DNA of 64,000 nt from Actinomadura opuntiae (GTDB taxonomy: Bacteria; Actinomycetota; Actinomycetes; Streptosporangiales; Streptosporangiaceae), in contig NZ_JASNWF010000005.1 of assembly GCF_030283205.1 (NCBI RefSeq), forward strand, positions 1 through 64,000, in the 5' to 3' direction. The notes below the pieces were generated by a model, which saw nothing but the letters and a program-made list of their open reading frames with translations, was not told the DNA's origin and ran no database searches. The position numbers and the translations under genes were made by a program. Positions 16,274-29,389 of this stretch are shown here, piece after piece (within the stretch, counting starts at the first letter, position 1; each line of letters opens with the position of its first letter).

Positions 16274-18151
16274 TCAGGCCTCCGGCTCCGCCTTCGCCGG
16301 CAGGAACGCGTCCAGGGTCATCGTCCGGTGCGGATACTTCCAGTCCAGGCCGCCGAACGTGATGTACATGCCCTCCGGCCGGCCGGGCAGGAAGTAGTTG
16401 CCCGCCCACTGGTCCGGATTCGTCACCGGGGCGTCCGGCGGGAACTGGGCCCCGAGCGGCTCGTACTTCACGTCGGCGCCGAACATGGCGTAGGCCGCGG
16501 CGTCCACGAAGTTGGAATGGACGATGTCGCCGCGCAGATGGGTGCCCTTGAGCACGAGGCTGTGCACCCGGTCGCGCGCGAAGTACAGCGCGCTGAGGTC
16601 CTTCACGACCTGGCCGAAGGCGTGGGCCCCGTCGTGGTGGATCATGGCGCGCACCGGGTTCTCCTCCAGCAGCACCCTCTCCACGTAGGTGGGCAGGTCG
16701 CCGTGGAACATGCGGACCCGCTGCATGGCGCCCGGGAAGATGCGGCGCAGCCGCTCGTAGGTGAACTGCAGGTAGGCGTGGTTGGCGTCGACGAGGTCCA
16801 GCTCCAGGCCCATCGGCTCGACGCACCCGGCCAGCACGACCGACGAGCCGCCCATGAAGACGCCGAGGTCGACGACCCTCGTCAGCTCCTGGTGGTGGGC
16901 CTCGGCGCGGCCGAACAGGTCGAAGTAGTGCTTGGCGCTGGCCTGGTCCTCGTAGGCGAGGCTCGCGGCACCGACCCTCGCGGCGATGCGGTCGAACACG
17001 GTGTTGTGGCCCGCGAACGCCTCCAGGTCGGCCCGATGCCCGCTGAGGATGGGGATGCCCAGGATCTCGTGCAGGTTCTCCGCGTCGACCAGCGCCGGAT
17101 CCTGTTCGAGGAACGTCCCCCAGGTCTCGAGGTGCATGGCGACGGTCGTGACGTAGTCGTTGCCCGCCGGCCCCTTCGGGCGTTCCACCGCGCGCGTCCG
17201 GGACGGCGACCCGGCGGTGGCCCGGTCGAGCTCGGCCCGCAGCTGCTCGATCTTCTGCTGCTGGACGGCGATCGTCTCGGCCAGCCGGTTCGCGTCGTCC
17301 GCGCGCGACACCGCCTCGTACTGCAGTTGCAGCACCCGGGAGTACAGCGCGATGCGGTTGTTCTCCATGGCGGCCACGAGCGAGGAGGACGTGAACGGGC
17401 GCAGCGCCTCGAAGATCCGGTCCGCGCCCGGCGCCTCCTCCCGGACCAGCACGCCGAACCCGAACACCGCGGGAACGATCTCCAGCCGCCACCCGCCGTC
17501 GCCGGCGGCCATCGCGTCCTCGACGGCCGTGAGGACCCCGTTGCGCTCGCCGCCGGCGTGCGTCGCGGCGGTGAAGGCCCCGCGGCCGACGAACCCGGCC
17601 GGGGTGACGTCGTCGTGCCAGACCGTCGGGCCGTCGGCCGTCGCCGGATGCACGTCCTCCGGCTGCAGGGTGGACGGCTGGTAGTAGAAGTCGCGGCGGC
17701 CCGACGGCCACAGCACGTCATGGAGGACGACCACCGCGTCGGGGGCGTTCTTCATGATCCAGTCGAGCTCCGCGCGGACGACCGTGTAGTTGTGGTCGCC
17801 GTCCAGCACGTAGAGGTCGGCGGCGGGCAGGCCGTCCAGCGCCGCCGGGGAGTGCCCCTCGACCAGCGTGAGCCGGGGGTCGGCGTCCAGGACCGCCCGC
17901 AGGTCGTCGTCCGGGCTCGGCTCGACGCAGTACACGGTGGCGCCGAGGTCGGCGTACACCGAGCTGACCTGGCCGGACTCCACCCCGACCTCGACCACGG
18001 TGCCGATCTCGCGGCAGCCGAAGACGGCCGCGAACAGCTCCCGGAACACCGACATCGAATGCAGCAGCAGCGGCAGCTCGCGGGCCGCCCGGGCCTGCCG
18101 GTGCGGATCCTCGCGGGATCCGGTCATCTCCTCGCCGTGCTCACGAACCAT
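16274..18151 (-). CDS. Double class I methyltransferase with coiled-coil linker
   Basis: 625 residues from ATG 18151, with AGGAGGAAG well placed upstream and an 11-bp overlap with the preceding gene. Two SAM-dependent domains of the Methyltransf_24 kind are visible. The first has VVEVGVESGQVSS near residue 48 and YVLDGDHNYTVV near 115. The second has VVDLGVFMGGSSVVLAG near 424 and MIHHDGAHAFGQVV near 503. Between them lies a heptad-rich helix (NRLAETIAVQQQKIEQLRAE) at about residues 260-320. It is the last gene of the glf-glfT2-ABC exporter operon, so it likely O-methylates the exported glycan. The layout recalls WbdD, the chain-terminating methyltransferase with a coiled-coil ruler in ABC-dependent O-antigen synthesis; that analogy is inference. 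Confidence 0.85.
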   Translation of the reverse strand: MVREHGEEMTGSREDPHRQARAARELPLLLHSMSVFRELFAAVFGCREIGTVVEVGVESGQVSSVYADLGATVYCVEPSPDDDLRAVLDADPRLTLVEGHSPAALDGLPAADLYVLDGDHNYTVVRAELDWIMKNAPDAVVVLHDVLWPSGRRDFYYQPSTLQPEDVHPATADGPTVWHDDVTPAGFVGRGAFTAATHAGGERNGVLTAVEDAMAAGDGGWRLEIVPAVFGFGVLVREEAPGADRIFEALRPFTSSSLVAAMENNRIALYSRVLQLQYEAVSRADDANRLAETIAVQQQKIEQLRAELDRATAGSPSRTRAVERPKGPAGNDYVTTVAMHLETWGTFLEQDPALVDAENLHEILGIPILSGHRADLEAFAGHNTVFDRIAARVGAASLAYEDQASAKHYFDLFGRAEAHHQELTRVVDLGVFMGGSSVVLAGCVEPMGLELDLVDANHAYLQFTYERLRRIFPGAMQRVRMFHGDLPTYVERVLLEENPVRAMIHHDGAHAFGQVVKDLSALYFARDRVHSLVLKGTHLRGDIVHSNFVDAAAYAMFGADVKYEPLGAQFPPDAPVTNPDQWAGNYFLPGRPEGMYITFGGLDWKYPHRTMTLDAFLPAKAEPEA

Positions 18152-20801
18152 CGCCGAGCTTCCTCCTGGCCACTCGTCCCGCGCCGGCCGCGACGCCCTT
18201 GACCCCCGCCGCGCGGTACTCCTCGCGGAGCCGGTCGGTGATCCGGGCGGTCCTCGCGGCGCGGGCGGCCTTCCTGTCGACGGGCATCCGCGGCGCCATG
18301 CCCGTCATCGACTGCGGCAGCATCGCGAACGCGACGGTGATCTGCCCGGACGACACCACCGGCGCCCCGGCACGGCGGGCGAGCGGCAGCCACACCGCCG
18401 CGTAGGCGGTGTCGAACTCCATCAGGTTGCCGCCGAGGTAGCGGCAGTCGGCATAGTGCAGGCCGACGAAGTCCTCGGGCTTGTCCCAGCGCAGCACCTG
18501 CTCGTGGCGGCGCCCGCCGGCGATGACCCGGGCCTCGATCCAGTCGACCCGCACTATCGCGGGCCGGCCCGGAACGGCCAGGGAGATGTCGACCGTGTCG
18601 TGGTGCTCGAAGGCGAACCGCGCGAACGACAGCCCGTTGTGGTTGATCCGGACCCGGCGCCGGATGGGCTCGTGCCACCGGTCGTCCGACGTCCGGTACC
18701 GCAGCCGCGTCTCGTAGCGCTCGCCGGACGGGTCGAAGGCCGCGGCGCGGATCGCCCCGTCCGCGATGGCCCGGGCCGCGGCGCCGAGCCCGGTGTCGGA
18801 CGCGGCGAGCAGCGCGGGCCAGAACGAGTCCCGCATGTGCAGGTCCTCGAGGTCGCCCGGGGACAGGTAGGGGATCGCGGGCTTCAGGTCGGCGGGCAGC
18901 AGCGTGGTGACCAGCGTGGACCCGAAGTTGTCCTCGTGCACCCAGTTGCCGAAGACGGCGGCCTCGTCGGGGGTGGGCGACTGCAGCGCCGAGATGAGGA
19001 TCCGCGCCAGCCGGTCGCGGGCCGCCGGCAGCGTGAGGCTCGGCCAGGCACCCTCGGAGAGGGTGACGTACCGGTTCCACATGCGCTGGAACGCCAGGAT
19101 GCCGTCCTGGACGGTCCGGCGCTCGGCGTTCTGCGACGGCGAGTCGGCGGAGTCCCCGAGGACGGGGCCGCCCTCGTCGGTGAAGCCGATCAGCGACCCG
19201 CACAGCGCGTTCACGCACTGCTCCACGACCTCGGGGCTGCGGGTGACGGTCGCGGCGACCGCGGCGGGATGCCCGGCCTGCGCCAGGTAGCCCTCGGCGC
19301 GCAGGCCGGCCAGGTACAGCCGCTCGGCCCGGTTGTCGGTGGCGAGGTAGAGGCCGGACGGCACGATGTCGATGCCGGCGATCTCCAGGACCCGGGCGAG
19401 CTGGCGCTGGATCGTCCCGCCCCAGCCGAGGTCGACCAGGGTCAGCTCGGTGCCGTCGAGCGCCCCCGCCTCCCGCAGCGACCGGAGCAGGCGCTCGCGC
19501 GCGGCGGTGACCGTGACCGCGAGCCGGTTGCACAGGTGCGGCGTCTCGGTCAGCGCCTTGCTGACCCGGTCGGCGATGTCGCCGTTGTCGACGACGGTGT
19601 CCAGCTCGGTCGCGAGCCCGGGCACGTCGCCGGGCTGCAGTTCCAGGACGGCCAGCGCCTGCCGGACGGTCAGCTGGTAGCCGCTGCGGACGAACGCGTG
19701 CACCGCGTCGGTGTCGAAGGGGTCGAGGCCGGCCAGCGACGTCACGAACCGCGACAGCCAGACCGGCCTGGCCTCCAGGTCCCAGCCGCGGGCCCGCGCG
19801 GCGTCGTTGATCAGCTTGGAGAGCAGCTCGCCCTCTCGCATCGGGCACCACAGCATCCGGGTGCCGTTCTCGACGGCCCGCTCGGCGATCCACTCGGCGA
19901 ACCCGGTCAGCACCGGGCCGAGCACGCCGGCCCCGTAGCGCCAGGCCGTCTCCAGCGCCGAGGTGGCGAACGGGCCGCCGGCGTGCACCGTCTTGGCCCG
20001 CAGGCTCGTCAGCCCGAGGTCGCCGTGCCGCTCGTCCAGGTCGGGGGCGTGCTCGCCGGCCGGGCGGAGCGGCTCGTGCTCGCGCTCGAGGACCTGCGTG
20101 TAGGGCTCGTCCAGCCGGAGGTAGCGGACCGTCCGCACGCCGAGTTCGGCCGGCACCTCGTCGTCGGCGACCTCGTTGTCGCCGATGTGCACGATCTGCT
20201 CGGGGCTGCGGCCGAGGTCGCGCAGCACGATGTCCCACAGGCCGGACGCCTTGTCGGTGCCGTGCTGGTTGGAGCGGAAGATCCGGACGTCCTCCATCGG
20301 GCCGAGCTCCGGCCGGTCCAGCAGGTGCGCGAGCTGGTCCTCGGTGAAGTAGGTGTCGGAGACCAGCACGACGTCGATGTCCTGCTTGCGCGCGGCCTTG
20401 ACGACCTCGGCGACGTCCAGGTCCACCACGGTGATCTCGCGTTCGAGGCGCAGCTCGGCGGCGACGAGCTGGTCCAGGGACGCCGAGCCGAACACCCCGG
20501 CCGGCATGGCCCGCCAGATGTCGAAGAGCGAGACCTCGGTGCCGAGGGTGTCGCGGTTGCGGCGGGCCGCCTCCTCGGCGCCGATCCGCATCCGCCGGAA
20601 CGTCGCGTCGGTCACCCACGGCGGGCACAGGCCCGCCTCCCGCAGCCGGGCGCCGAGCAGCGCGAAGGCGTCGGTGGGACGGGGCACGCGGCGCCAGAGC
20701 ACGGTGTCGAAGATGTCCAGGGACAGGACGGAGCAGGTCCCGTCGGCGACGATCCGGTAGACCTTGTCGAGCAGTGGGTGACCGGCTTCGTTCGCGCTCA
20801 T
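18141..20801 (-). CDS. HAD-superfamily protein of envelope glycan cluster
   Basis: 886 residues from ATG 20801, preceded by AAGGGAAG. The N-terminal third is a HAD-like domain: SLDIFDTVLWRRV (motif I DxFDT), DVVLVSDTYFTEDQLAHLL (motif II/III region) and QIVHIGDNEVADDEVP (motif IV GDN). This is the 'predicted HAD hydrolase' type common in capsule and teichoic acid loci. The middle (GTRMLWCPMREGELLSKLI, TELTLVDLGWGGTIQRQLAR, LYLATDNRAERLYLAG) matches the conserved region accompanying that domain in COG5610-like proteins. The C-terminal 220 residues resemble a carbohydrate-binding or transfer domain. Its role is probably glycan phosphate or polymer modification. It lies between the ABC ATPase and the methyltransferase in one operon. 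Confidence 0.8.
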   Translation of the reverse strand: MSANEAGHPLLDKVYRIVADGTCSVLSLDIFDTVLWRRVPRPTDAFALLGARLREAGLCPPWVTDATFRRMRIGAEEAARRNRDTLGTEVSLFDIWRAMPAGVFGSASLDQLVAAELRLEREITVVDLDVAEVVKAARKQDIDVVLVSDTYFTEDQLAHLLDRPELGPMEDVRIFRSNQHGTDKASGLWDIVLRDLGRSPEQIVHIGDNEVADDEVPAELGVRTVRYLRLDEPYTQVLEREHEPLRPAGEHAPDLDERHGDLGLTSLRAKTVHAGGPFATSALETAWRYGAGVLGPVLTGFAEWIAERAVENGTRMLWCPMREGELLSKLINDAARARGWDLEARPVWLSRFVTSLAGLDPFDTDAVHAFVRSGYQLTVRQALAVLELQPGDVPGLATELDTVVDNGDIADRVSKALTETPHLCNRLAVTVTAARERLLRSLREAGALDGTELTLVDLGWGGTIQRQLARVLEIAGIDIVPSGLYLATDNRAERLYLAGLRAEGYLAQAGHPAAVAATVTRSPEVVEQCVNALCGSLIGFTDEGGPVLGDSADSPSQNAERRTVQDGILAFQRMWNRYVTLSEGAWPSLTLPAARDRLARILISALQSPTPDEAAVFGNWVHEDNFGSTLVTTLLPADLKPAIPYLSPGDLEDLHMRDSFWPALLAASDTGLGAAARAIADGAIRAAAFDPSGERYETRLRYRTSDDRWHEPIRRRVRINHNGLSFARFAFEHHDTVDISLAVPGRPAIVRVDWIEARVIAGGRRHEQVLRWDKPEDFVGLHYADCRYLGGNLMEFDTAYAAVWLPLARRAGAPVVSSGQITVAFAMLPQSMTGMAPRMPVDRKAARAARTARITDRLREEYRAAGVKGVAAGAGRVARRKLGDGS

Positions 20802-20874
20802 CGCCGCTTCCCTTCCATGGATTCCCGCCTGGTCGCCTGTCCGGACCGACGGCCGCGCCGCGGCCCGGGATACC

Positions 20875-21639
20875 TTATCCACCGATTTCTCCCATTGCCG
20901 CCGCTCGGCGGGCCCGGCGGTCCTCGCGGACGAGCCGCCCGGCCTCCTCCGTGGGCCCGTCGTAGACGACCCGGCCCTGCCGCATCGTGACGCCGCGGTC
21001 GCAGAGCCCGACGAGCATCTGGATGTCGTGCGCCACGATGACCATCGTCCGGCCCTCGCCGCGCAGCTCCCGGATCCGCTCGAGGCACTTCTCCCGGAAC
21101 GGCGGGTCGCCGACGGCCAGCACCTCGTCGATGAGGAAGACGTCCGGTTCGGTGTGCGCCGCGATGGAGAACGCCAGCCGCATGAACATGCCGGACGAGT
21201 AGAACTTCACCTGGTCGTCGAGGAACCGCTCGATGCCGGAGAAGTCGACGATCGCATCGAACTTGCGCTGGATCTCCGCCCGGGACATGCCGAGGATCGC
21301 GCCGTTGAGGTAGACGTTCTCGCGGCCGGTGAGCTCGGGGTGCAGCCCGGCGCCCACGTCGATGAGCCCCGCGATGCGGCCGCGCACCCGCACCGAGCCC
21401 TCGTCCGGCTGCATGACCCCGGACATCAGCTTCAGCAGCGTGCTCTTGCCCGACCCGTTCAGGCCCATCAGCGCCACGGTCTCGCCCTGGTGCAGGGTGA
21501 GGTTCACGTGGTCGAGCGCGGTGAACCGGTCGGACAGCCGCTGCCCGCGGAAGGCGCGGACGCTCATCTCCTTGAACGAGTGCGCGTGCCGGAGGGTGAA
21601 GTGCTTCGACACCGAGTCGATGACGATCGAGGGGATCAA
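20875..21639 (-). CDS. wzt: Polysaccharide ABC exporter, ATP-binding subunit (Wzt/RfbE-like)
   Basis: A 254-residue nucleotide-binding subunit with Walker A GLNGSGKSTLL, signature YSSGMFMRLAF (the variant seen in polysaccharide exporters), Walker B DVFLIDEVLAVGD and H-loop VIVAHD. The short length shows it lacks the C-terminal glycan-binding domain of O9a-type Wzt. It energises export of lipid-linked glycan, here most likely galactan, through the adjacent permease. Mycobacterial Rv3781 is the closest functional counterpart I know. It starts 3 bp after the permease stop. Confidence 0.93.
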   Translation of the reverse strand: MIPSIVIDSVSKHFTLRHAHSFKEMSVRAFRGQRLSDRFTALDHVNLTLHQGETVALMGLNGSGKSTLLKLMSGVMQPDEGSVRVRGRIAGLIDVGAGLHPELTGRENVYLNGAILGMSRAEIQRKFDAIVDFSGIERFLDDQVKFYSSGMFMRLAFSIAAHTEPDVFLIDEVLAVGDPPFREKCLERIRELRGEGRTMVIVAHDIQMLVGLCDRGVTMRQGRVVYDGPTEEAGRLVREDRRARRAAAMGEIGG

Positions 21640-21642
21640 CGG

Positions 21643-22508
21643 CTACAGCTCCTGAGCGAAACGCTTCTGCATGCGGGCGAACAGCACACGGCCCGCGAGG
21701 AACACCAGCACGCTCTCGGCGAGCGCGATTCCGGCGCGCTCGTACAGGTGCGGCGGGAAGACGAAGGTCCCGTCGGTCCCCGGGTACCAGAAGGCCCGCT
21801 GGAACAGCGAGATGGCGCTGACCAGCGGGTTGGCCAGGTACAGGTCCAGGACCCAGGCCGGCGCGTGGTCCCGCACGTGCGTCCACGGGTAGATCATCGG
21901 CACCGACCAGGTGATGACGATCATCGAGATGTCCACGACCTGCTCCAGATCGCGGAAGAAGACGTTCACCGCCGCGAAGGCCAGCCCGACGCCGAACCCC
22001 AGCACCACGATGATCGTGAGCCCGAGCGCCCCGGCGCCGAGCGCGACCGGCGACGGCCGCCACCCGGACGCGAGCGAGGCGACCATCACGATGAGGACGC
22101 CGGGCACGAAGTGCACCAGCGAGACCAGCGTGGAGGCCGTGGGGAACAGCTCGCGCGGCAGGAACACCTTCCGGACGAGCGGCGCGTTCCCCGTCACCGA
22201 CCGGGTCGTCGAGTGCAGCGTCTCGGTGAACAGGTTGATCAGCACCATGCCCGAGAACAGGTAGACCGGGAAGTCCTCGACCGACCGGTTCGTCCCGAGG
22301 AAGACGCCGACGACGTAGAAGTACACCGCGAACTGCACGGCCGGCCGCACGTAGGACCAGCCGAGGCCGAGGAACGACCCCTTGTAGCGGGCGCGCAGCT
22401 CCCGGCGCACGAGGAGCCGCAGCAGGTACTTGTTCCGGAAGGTCTCGCGCAGGCCGCCGCTGTCCCCCGGCGGCCGCATCGGGGCCGCCGGCTGCGTTCG
22501 CGTGATCG

Positions 22509-22512
<4 letters not shown>
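21643..22512 (-). CDS. wzm: Polysaccharide ABC exporter, permease subunit (Wzm/RfbD-like)
   Basis: A 289-residue ABC-2 type permease with about six transmembrane helices. The N-terminal amphipathic segment LLVRRELRARYKGSFLGLGW is the hallmark of Wzm/TagG proteins, and a pore-lining VRKVFLPRELFP motif follows. It forms the channel for lipid-linked galactan export with the downstream ATPase. ATG 22512 overlaps the glfT2 stop as ATGA, indicating coupled translation. The mycobacterial counterpart is Rv3783. Confidence 0.93.
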
Positions 22513-25893
<3,381 letters not shown>

Positions 25894-27192
25894 GTGGCAC
25901 CCCCCAGTCCCCCCGGCGCGGCGAAGAGTGCGCGCCCCGCGGTCTTCCTGCACGTCGGAGCCGCCAAGAGCGGGACGACGTACCTGCAGAACGTGCTCTG
26001 GCACAACCGGGACCGGCTGCGCAGGCACGGCTTCAGCTACCCCGGCCGGGACCCCGCCGCCCACGTCAGGGCGGCCTTCGACCTGCGCCGGACCTTCTTC
26101 CGCGACGCCTCGGACCCCTCGACGCGCGGCGCCTGGCACGAGCTGGTCGCCGAGGCGCGCGACTGGCCTGGGACCACGATCATCTCGCAGGAGCTGTTCG
26201 CCCCCGCCCGGGTCCGCTACGTGCGGCAGGCCATGGCCGACCTGGACTTCGCCGACGTGCACGTCGTGTTCACCGTCCGCGATCTCGGCCGGCAGATCCC
26301 GGCGCACTGGCAGGAGGACGTCAAGAACCGGTTCACCACGCCGTTCGGCGACTTCGTGGCCGCGCTGCGGCGCAGGGACTGGCGCAGCTTCGAGACCGCC
26401 CGGCTGTTCTGGGGCCTCCAGGACCCCGTCGCGGTGCTCGCCCGCTGGGGCGTGGAACTGCCCCCCGAGCGGATCCACCTTGTCACGCTCCCCCCGCCCG
26501 GCGCCCCCCGCGACCTGCTGTGGCAGCGCTTCTGCACGGCCGTGGGCCTGTCCCCCTGGCGGTACGACCTGTCCGGCTCGTTCTCCAACCCGTCGCTCGG
26601 GCTGGCCGAGACGCTGTTCCTGCGGGACCTGAACGAGGCCCTCGACGAGCGGGTGGGGTGGCACGTCTACAACGACCAGGTCAAGCTGTACCTCGCGCAG
26701 CAGGTGCTGACCGGCAGGCGCTCCGCCACCAAGATCGCGCTGTCCGCCGACGACCTGATGTGGGCGACGGAGCGGGCCATCGAGAGCGTCGAGGGACTGC
26801 GCGCGGCCGGCTACCACGTGGTGGGCGACCTCTACGACCTGGTCCCCACCGTTCCCCCGGGAAAGCGCGGCGCCCGCCCGTCCGCGGGGCCGTCCGGGGC
26901 GGAGATGGCCGACGTCGGAACCGACGCGGTCACGGCGCTGCTCCAGCGCCTCCTGGAACTGGAGCAGCAGAGCGCGCCGGTCGACGGCTCGGAGGTGCCG
27001 GTCGCCGAGCGGATCGACCTGCTGCGCGCGCAGACCGCGGAGCTGTCCGAGCACACCGCGCGGATGGTCCGGGACGCGGCGCCGCTCTCCGCACGGGCCG
27101 CGGAACGCTACCCTGCCGTCCGCCAACTGCGCGGCGCCTACCGCCGGATCCAGCGCACCGGCCGATCCGACGTCGAGACGAACACGGGGTGA
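25894..27192 (+). CDS. Sulfotransferase-like protein, active-site loop intact
   Basis: 432 residues from GTG 25894 with AAGGA upstream. The N-terminus has the PAPS 5'-phosphosulfate loop HVGAAKSGTTYLQ with Lys25 and Thr28-Thr29, and the fold continues with VVFTVRDLGRQIPAHWQE as the 3'-phosphate-binding segment. A helical C-terminal extension has a coiled-coil-like LLQRLLELEQQ. It likely transfers sulfate from PAPS to a sugar hydroxyl of a surface glycan or glycolipid. The neighbourhood (galactan operon, glycosyltransferases) supports a carbohydrate acceptor. It is first in a four-gene rightward operon, and the next gene is a paralog. Confidence 0.82.
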   Translation: MAPPSPPGAAKSARPAVFLHVGAAKSGTTYLQNVLWHNRDRLRRHGFSYPGRDPAAHVRAAFDLRRTFFRDASDPSTRGAWHELVAEARDWPGTTIISQELFAPARVRYVRQAMADLDFADVHVVFTVRDLGRQIPAHWQEDVKNRFTTPFGDFVAALRRRDWRSFETARLFWGLQDPVAVLARWGVELPPERIHLVTLPPPGAPRDLLWQRFCTAVGLSPWRYDLSGSFSNPSLGLAETLFLRDLNEALDERVGWHVYNDQVKLYLAQQVLTGRRSATKIALSADDLMWATERAIESVEGLRAAGYHVVGDLYDLVPTVPPGKRGARPSAGPSGAEMADVGTDAVTALLQRLLELEQQSAPVDGSEVPVAERIDLLRAQTAELSEHTARMVRDAAPLSARAAERYPAVRQLRGAYRRIQRTGRSDVETNTG

Positions 27193-27194
27193 CC

Positions 27195-28391
27195 ATGGGC
27201 GGGGACCGACCCGGCAAGACCGTCTACCTGCACGTCGGAGCGCCGACGGCCGGCACGGCGTTCCTCCACGAGGCGCTGTGGGCCAACCGGCGGCGCCTCG
27301 GCGACGCCGGCGTCTGCTACCCCATCGCGGGCCCGATGGAGCACTTCGGCGCGGTCATGGACCTGCGCGAGATGAGCTGGGGCGGGCACCGCGACCCGGC
27401 CTGGGACGGCGCGTGGGACCGCATGGCCGAGCGCGTGCACGACTGGGACGGCCCCACCGCGGTCTTCTCCCAGGGCCTGCTCGGCGGCGCGACCGAGCAC
27501 CAGGCCAAGCGGGCCGTGGCGGCGCTCGAACCGGCCGAGGTGCACGTGGTGTTCGCCACCCGCGACCTCGGCTGGCAGCTGATCTTCGACTGGCAGGAGC
27601 AGATCAGGCACACCCACACGATCACGTTCGAGCGGTTCGTCGACGACCTGGTCACCCTCGGCGCGGCGGCCCCGGAACCGTACGGGGAGATGTTCTGGGG
27701 ACTGCACGACGCCGTCCGCGTCCTGCGGACCTGGGAGACGGTGGTGCCCAAGGAGCGCGTCCACGTCCTCACCCTGCCGCCGCCCGGCGAGCGCCCCGGC
27801 CTGCTGTGGAACCGGTTCAGCGCGCTGACCGGCATCGACGCCGGCACCTGCGACCTCGGCGGGATCGCCGAGGAGGAGCCGCTCTCGGCGATCGAGGCGG
27901 AACTGCTGCGCCGGCTCAACGAGAAGATCGCCCCGGCGCTGGGCGGCGACTACGAGCGGATCGTCCGGGACCACCTCATCGGGCACGGGCTCGTCGAGGG
28001 CACCGACGGCACCGGCCGCACCCGCATGGGACTGCCCGCGCGGCACGCCGCCTGGGCCGCCGAGCGGACCCGCGAACTCGCCGGGTCGCTGCGCGCCTCC
28101 GGGTACCGGGTGGCCGGCGACCTGGACGAGCTCACCACCTCCCGGCAGCCGGAGCGGGTCCTGCTGCCCGGCGACGTGCCCGACGAGCTGATCGCGTCGG
28201 CGTCCGTCGGCGTCGCCGCCGCGCTGCTCCAGGAACTGGCCAGGGCGAACGAGCGCATCGGGCTGGCCCACCTGCAGGGCGAGCTCGCCGACGTCCGGCA
28301 GAACCTGGACCGCCTGGTGCAGGCGGCGGCCGCGGCGCCGCCCGCGCTACAGCGGGCCGCCCGCCGCGCCACCGGCCGGCGCGGCCTGTGA
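27195..28391 (+). CDS. Sulfotransferase-like paralog with altered PAPS loop
   Basis: 398 residues, similar along its length to the preceding protein (VYLHVGAPTAGTAFLHEALW; VVFATRDLGWQLIFDWQE; RVHVLTLPPPGERPGLLW). The PAPS loop reads GAPTAGTAF instead of GAAKSGTTY, so the Lys that contacts the sulfate bridge is Thr18 and the adjacent Ser is Ala19. This predicts weak or no sulfotransfer, or a regulatory partner role for the intact paralog. A GTG at 27189 overlapping the upstream stop (GTGA) is an alternative start two codons earlier. Confidence 0.75.
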   Translation: MGGDRPGKTVYLHVGAPTAGTAFLHEALWANRRRLGDAGVCYPIAGPMEHFGAVMDLREMSWGGHRDPAWDGAWDRMAERVHDWDGPTAVFSQGLLGGATEHQAKRAVAALEPAEVHVVFATRDLGWQLIFDWQEQIRHTHTITFERFVDDLVTLGAAAPEPYGEMFWGLHDAVRVLRTWETVVPKERVHVLTLPPPGERPGLLWNRFSALTGIDAGTCDLGGIAEEEPLSAIEAELLRRLNEKIAPALGGDYERIVRDHLIGHGLVEGTDGTGRTRMGLPARHAAWAAERTRELAGSLRASGYRVAGDLDELTTSRQPERVLLPGDVPDELIASASVGVAAALLQELARANERIGLAHLQGELADVRQNLDRLVQAAAAAPPALQRAARRATGRRGL

Positions 28392-29389
28392 CCGCGGATC
28401 CGGCGGGCGACGCCGCCGCGTCCGACGCCTCCCCGTCCGGCGCCGCCGTGCTCGTCACCGCCGTGGTCGTCACCTACAACCGGCGCGCCCTGCTGGAGGA
28501 GGCGCTGACGGCGCTCGCCGGCCAGTCCCGCCCCCCGGACCGCGTCGTCGTCGTGGACAACGCCTCCTCGGACGGCACCGCGGAGGTCGTGGCACGCGAC
28601 TTCCCGGACACCGACCTGCTGGTCCTGCCGCGCAACATCGGCGGGGCGGGCGGTTTCGGCGCGGGCATGGCGCACGCGCTGGAGGCCGGCACCGATCTGC
28701 TCTGGCTGCTGGACGACGACACCGTCCCCGAGCCGGACGCGCTGGGCGAACTCCTGGCCGCCCGCGACCGGGCGACGGCCGCGGACGGGCCACCGGCCCT
28801 CGTGGCCAGCCGGGTCGTGTGGACCGACGGCCGCGACCATCCGATGAACACCCCGCGCGCCAAGCCCCGCACCCCGCCCGCGGAGCGCGAGATCGCGCGG
28901 GCGGCCGGCTGCGTCCCGGTCCGCTCCGCGTCCTTCGTCTCCGTCCTGGTCGACGCGGCCACGGTGCGGGAGCGCGGGCTGCCCGTCGCCGACTACTTCC
29001 TGTGGAACGACGACTTCGAGTTCACCACCCGGCTGCTGCGCGGCCGCCGCGGGGTGCTGTGCCCGCGCAGCGTCGTCGTCCACAAGACCAGGGAGTTCGG
29101 CGGCGCGGACGCTGACCCGGGCGACCGCTTCTTCTACGAGGTGCGCAACAAGATCTGGCTGTTCAGCGGCAGCCCGGGGCTCGCACCGCCGGAACGCGTG
29201 CTGTACGCGGGGTCCACGCTCCGGCGCTGGACGCGGACCTTCGCCGGGTCCCGGGACCGGACGGTGCTGCGCCGCGCCATGCTGCGCGGCCTGCGCGACG
29301 GCCTGCTCACCCGCCCGAAGCCGACCGCCGACCTGCTGCGCGAGGTCGGAGTGGAGGTCCCTTCCGATGACGAGCCTCACGCTCGATAG
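28388..29389 (+). CDS. GT2 glycosyltransferase (GlfT1/rhamnosyltransferase-like)
   Basis: 333 residues; GTG 28388 overlaps the previous stop (GTGA). A GT-A fold is visible: VTAVVVTYNRRALLEEAL, VVVDNASSDGTAEVV, NIGGAGGFGAGM, the DDD motif LLWLLDDDTVPEPDAL and the acceptor/catalytic segment FLWNDDFEFTTRLL. GGAGGF plus the N-D-D-x-E motif is the pattern of galactofuranosyl- and rhamnosyltransferases such as mycobacterial GlfT1 (Rv3782). Given GlfT2 in the divergent operon, a galactan-initiating role is plausible but not proven. The acceptor is unknown. Confidence 0.85.
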   Translation: MTADPAGDAAASDASPSGAAVLVTAVVVTYNRRALLEEALTALAGQSRPPDRVVVVDNASSDGTAEVVARDFPDTDLLVLPRNIGGAGGFGAGMAHALEAGTDLLWLLDDDTVPEPDALGELLAARDRATAADGPPALVASRVVWTDGRDHPMNTPRAKPRTPPAEREIARAAGCVPVRSASFVSVLVDAATVRERGLPVADYFLWNDDFEFTTRLLRGRRGVLCPRSVVVHKTREFGGADADPGDRFFYEVRNKIWLFSGSPGLAPPERVLYAGSTLRRWTRTFAGSRDRTVLRRAMLRGLRDGLLTRPKPTADLLREVGVEVPSDDEPHAR

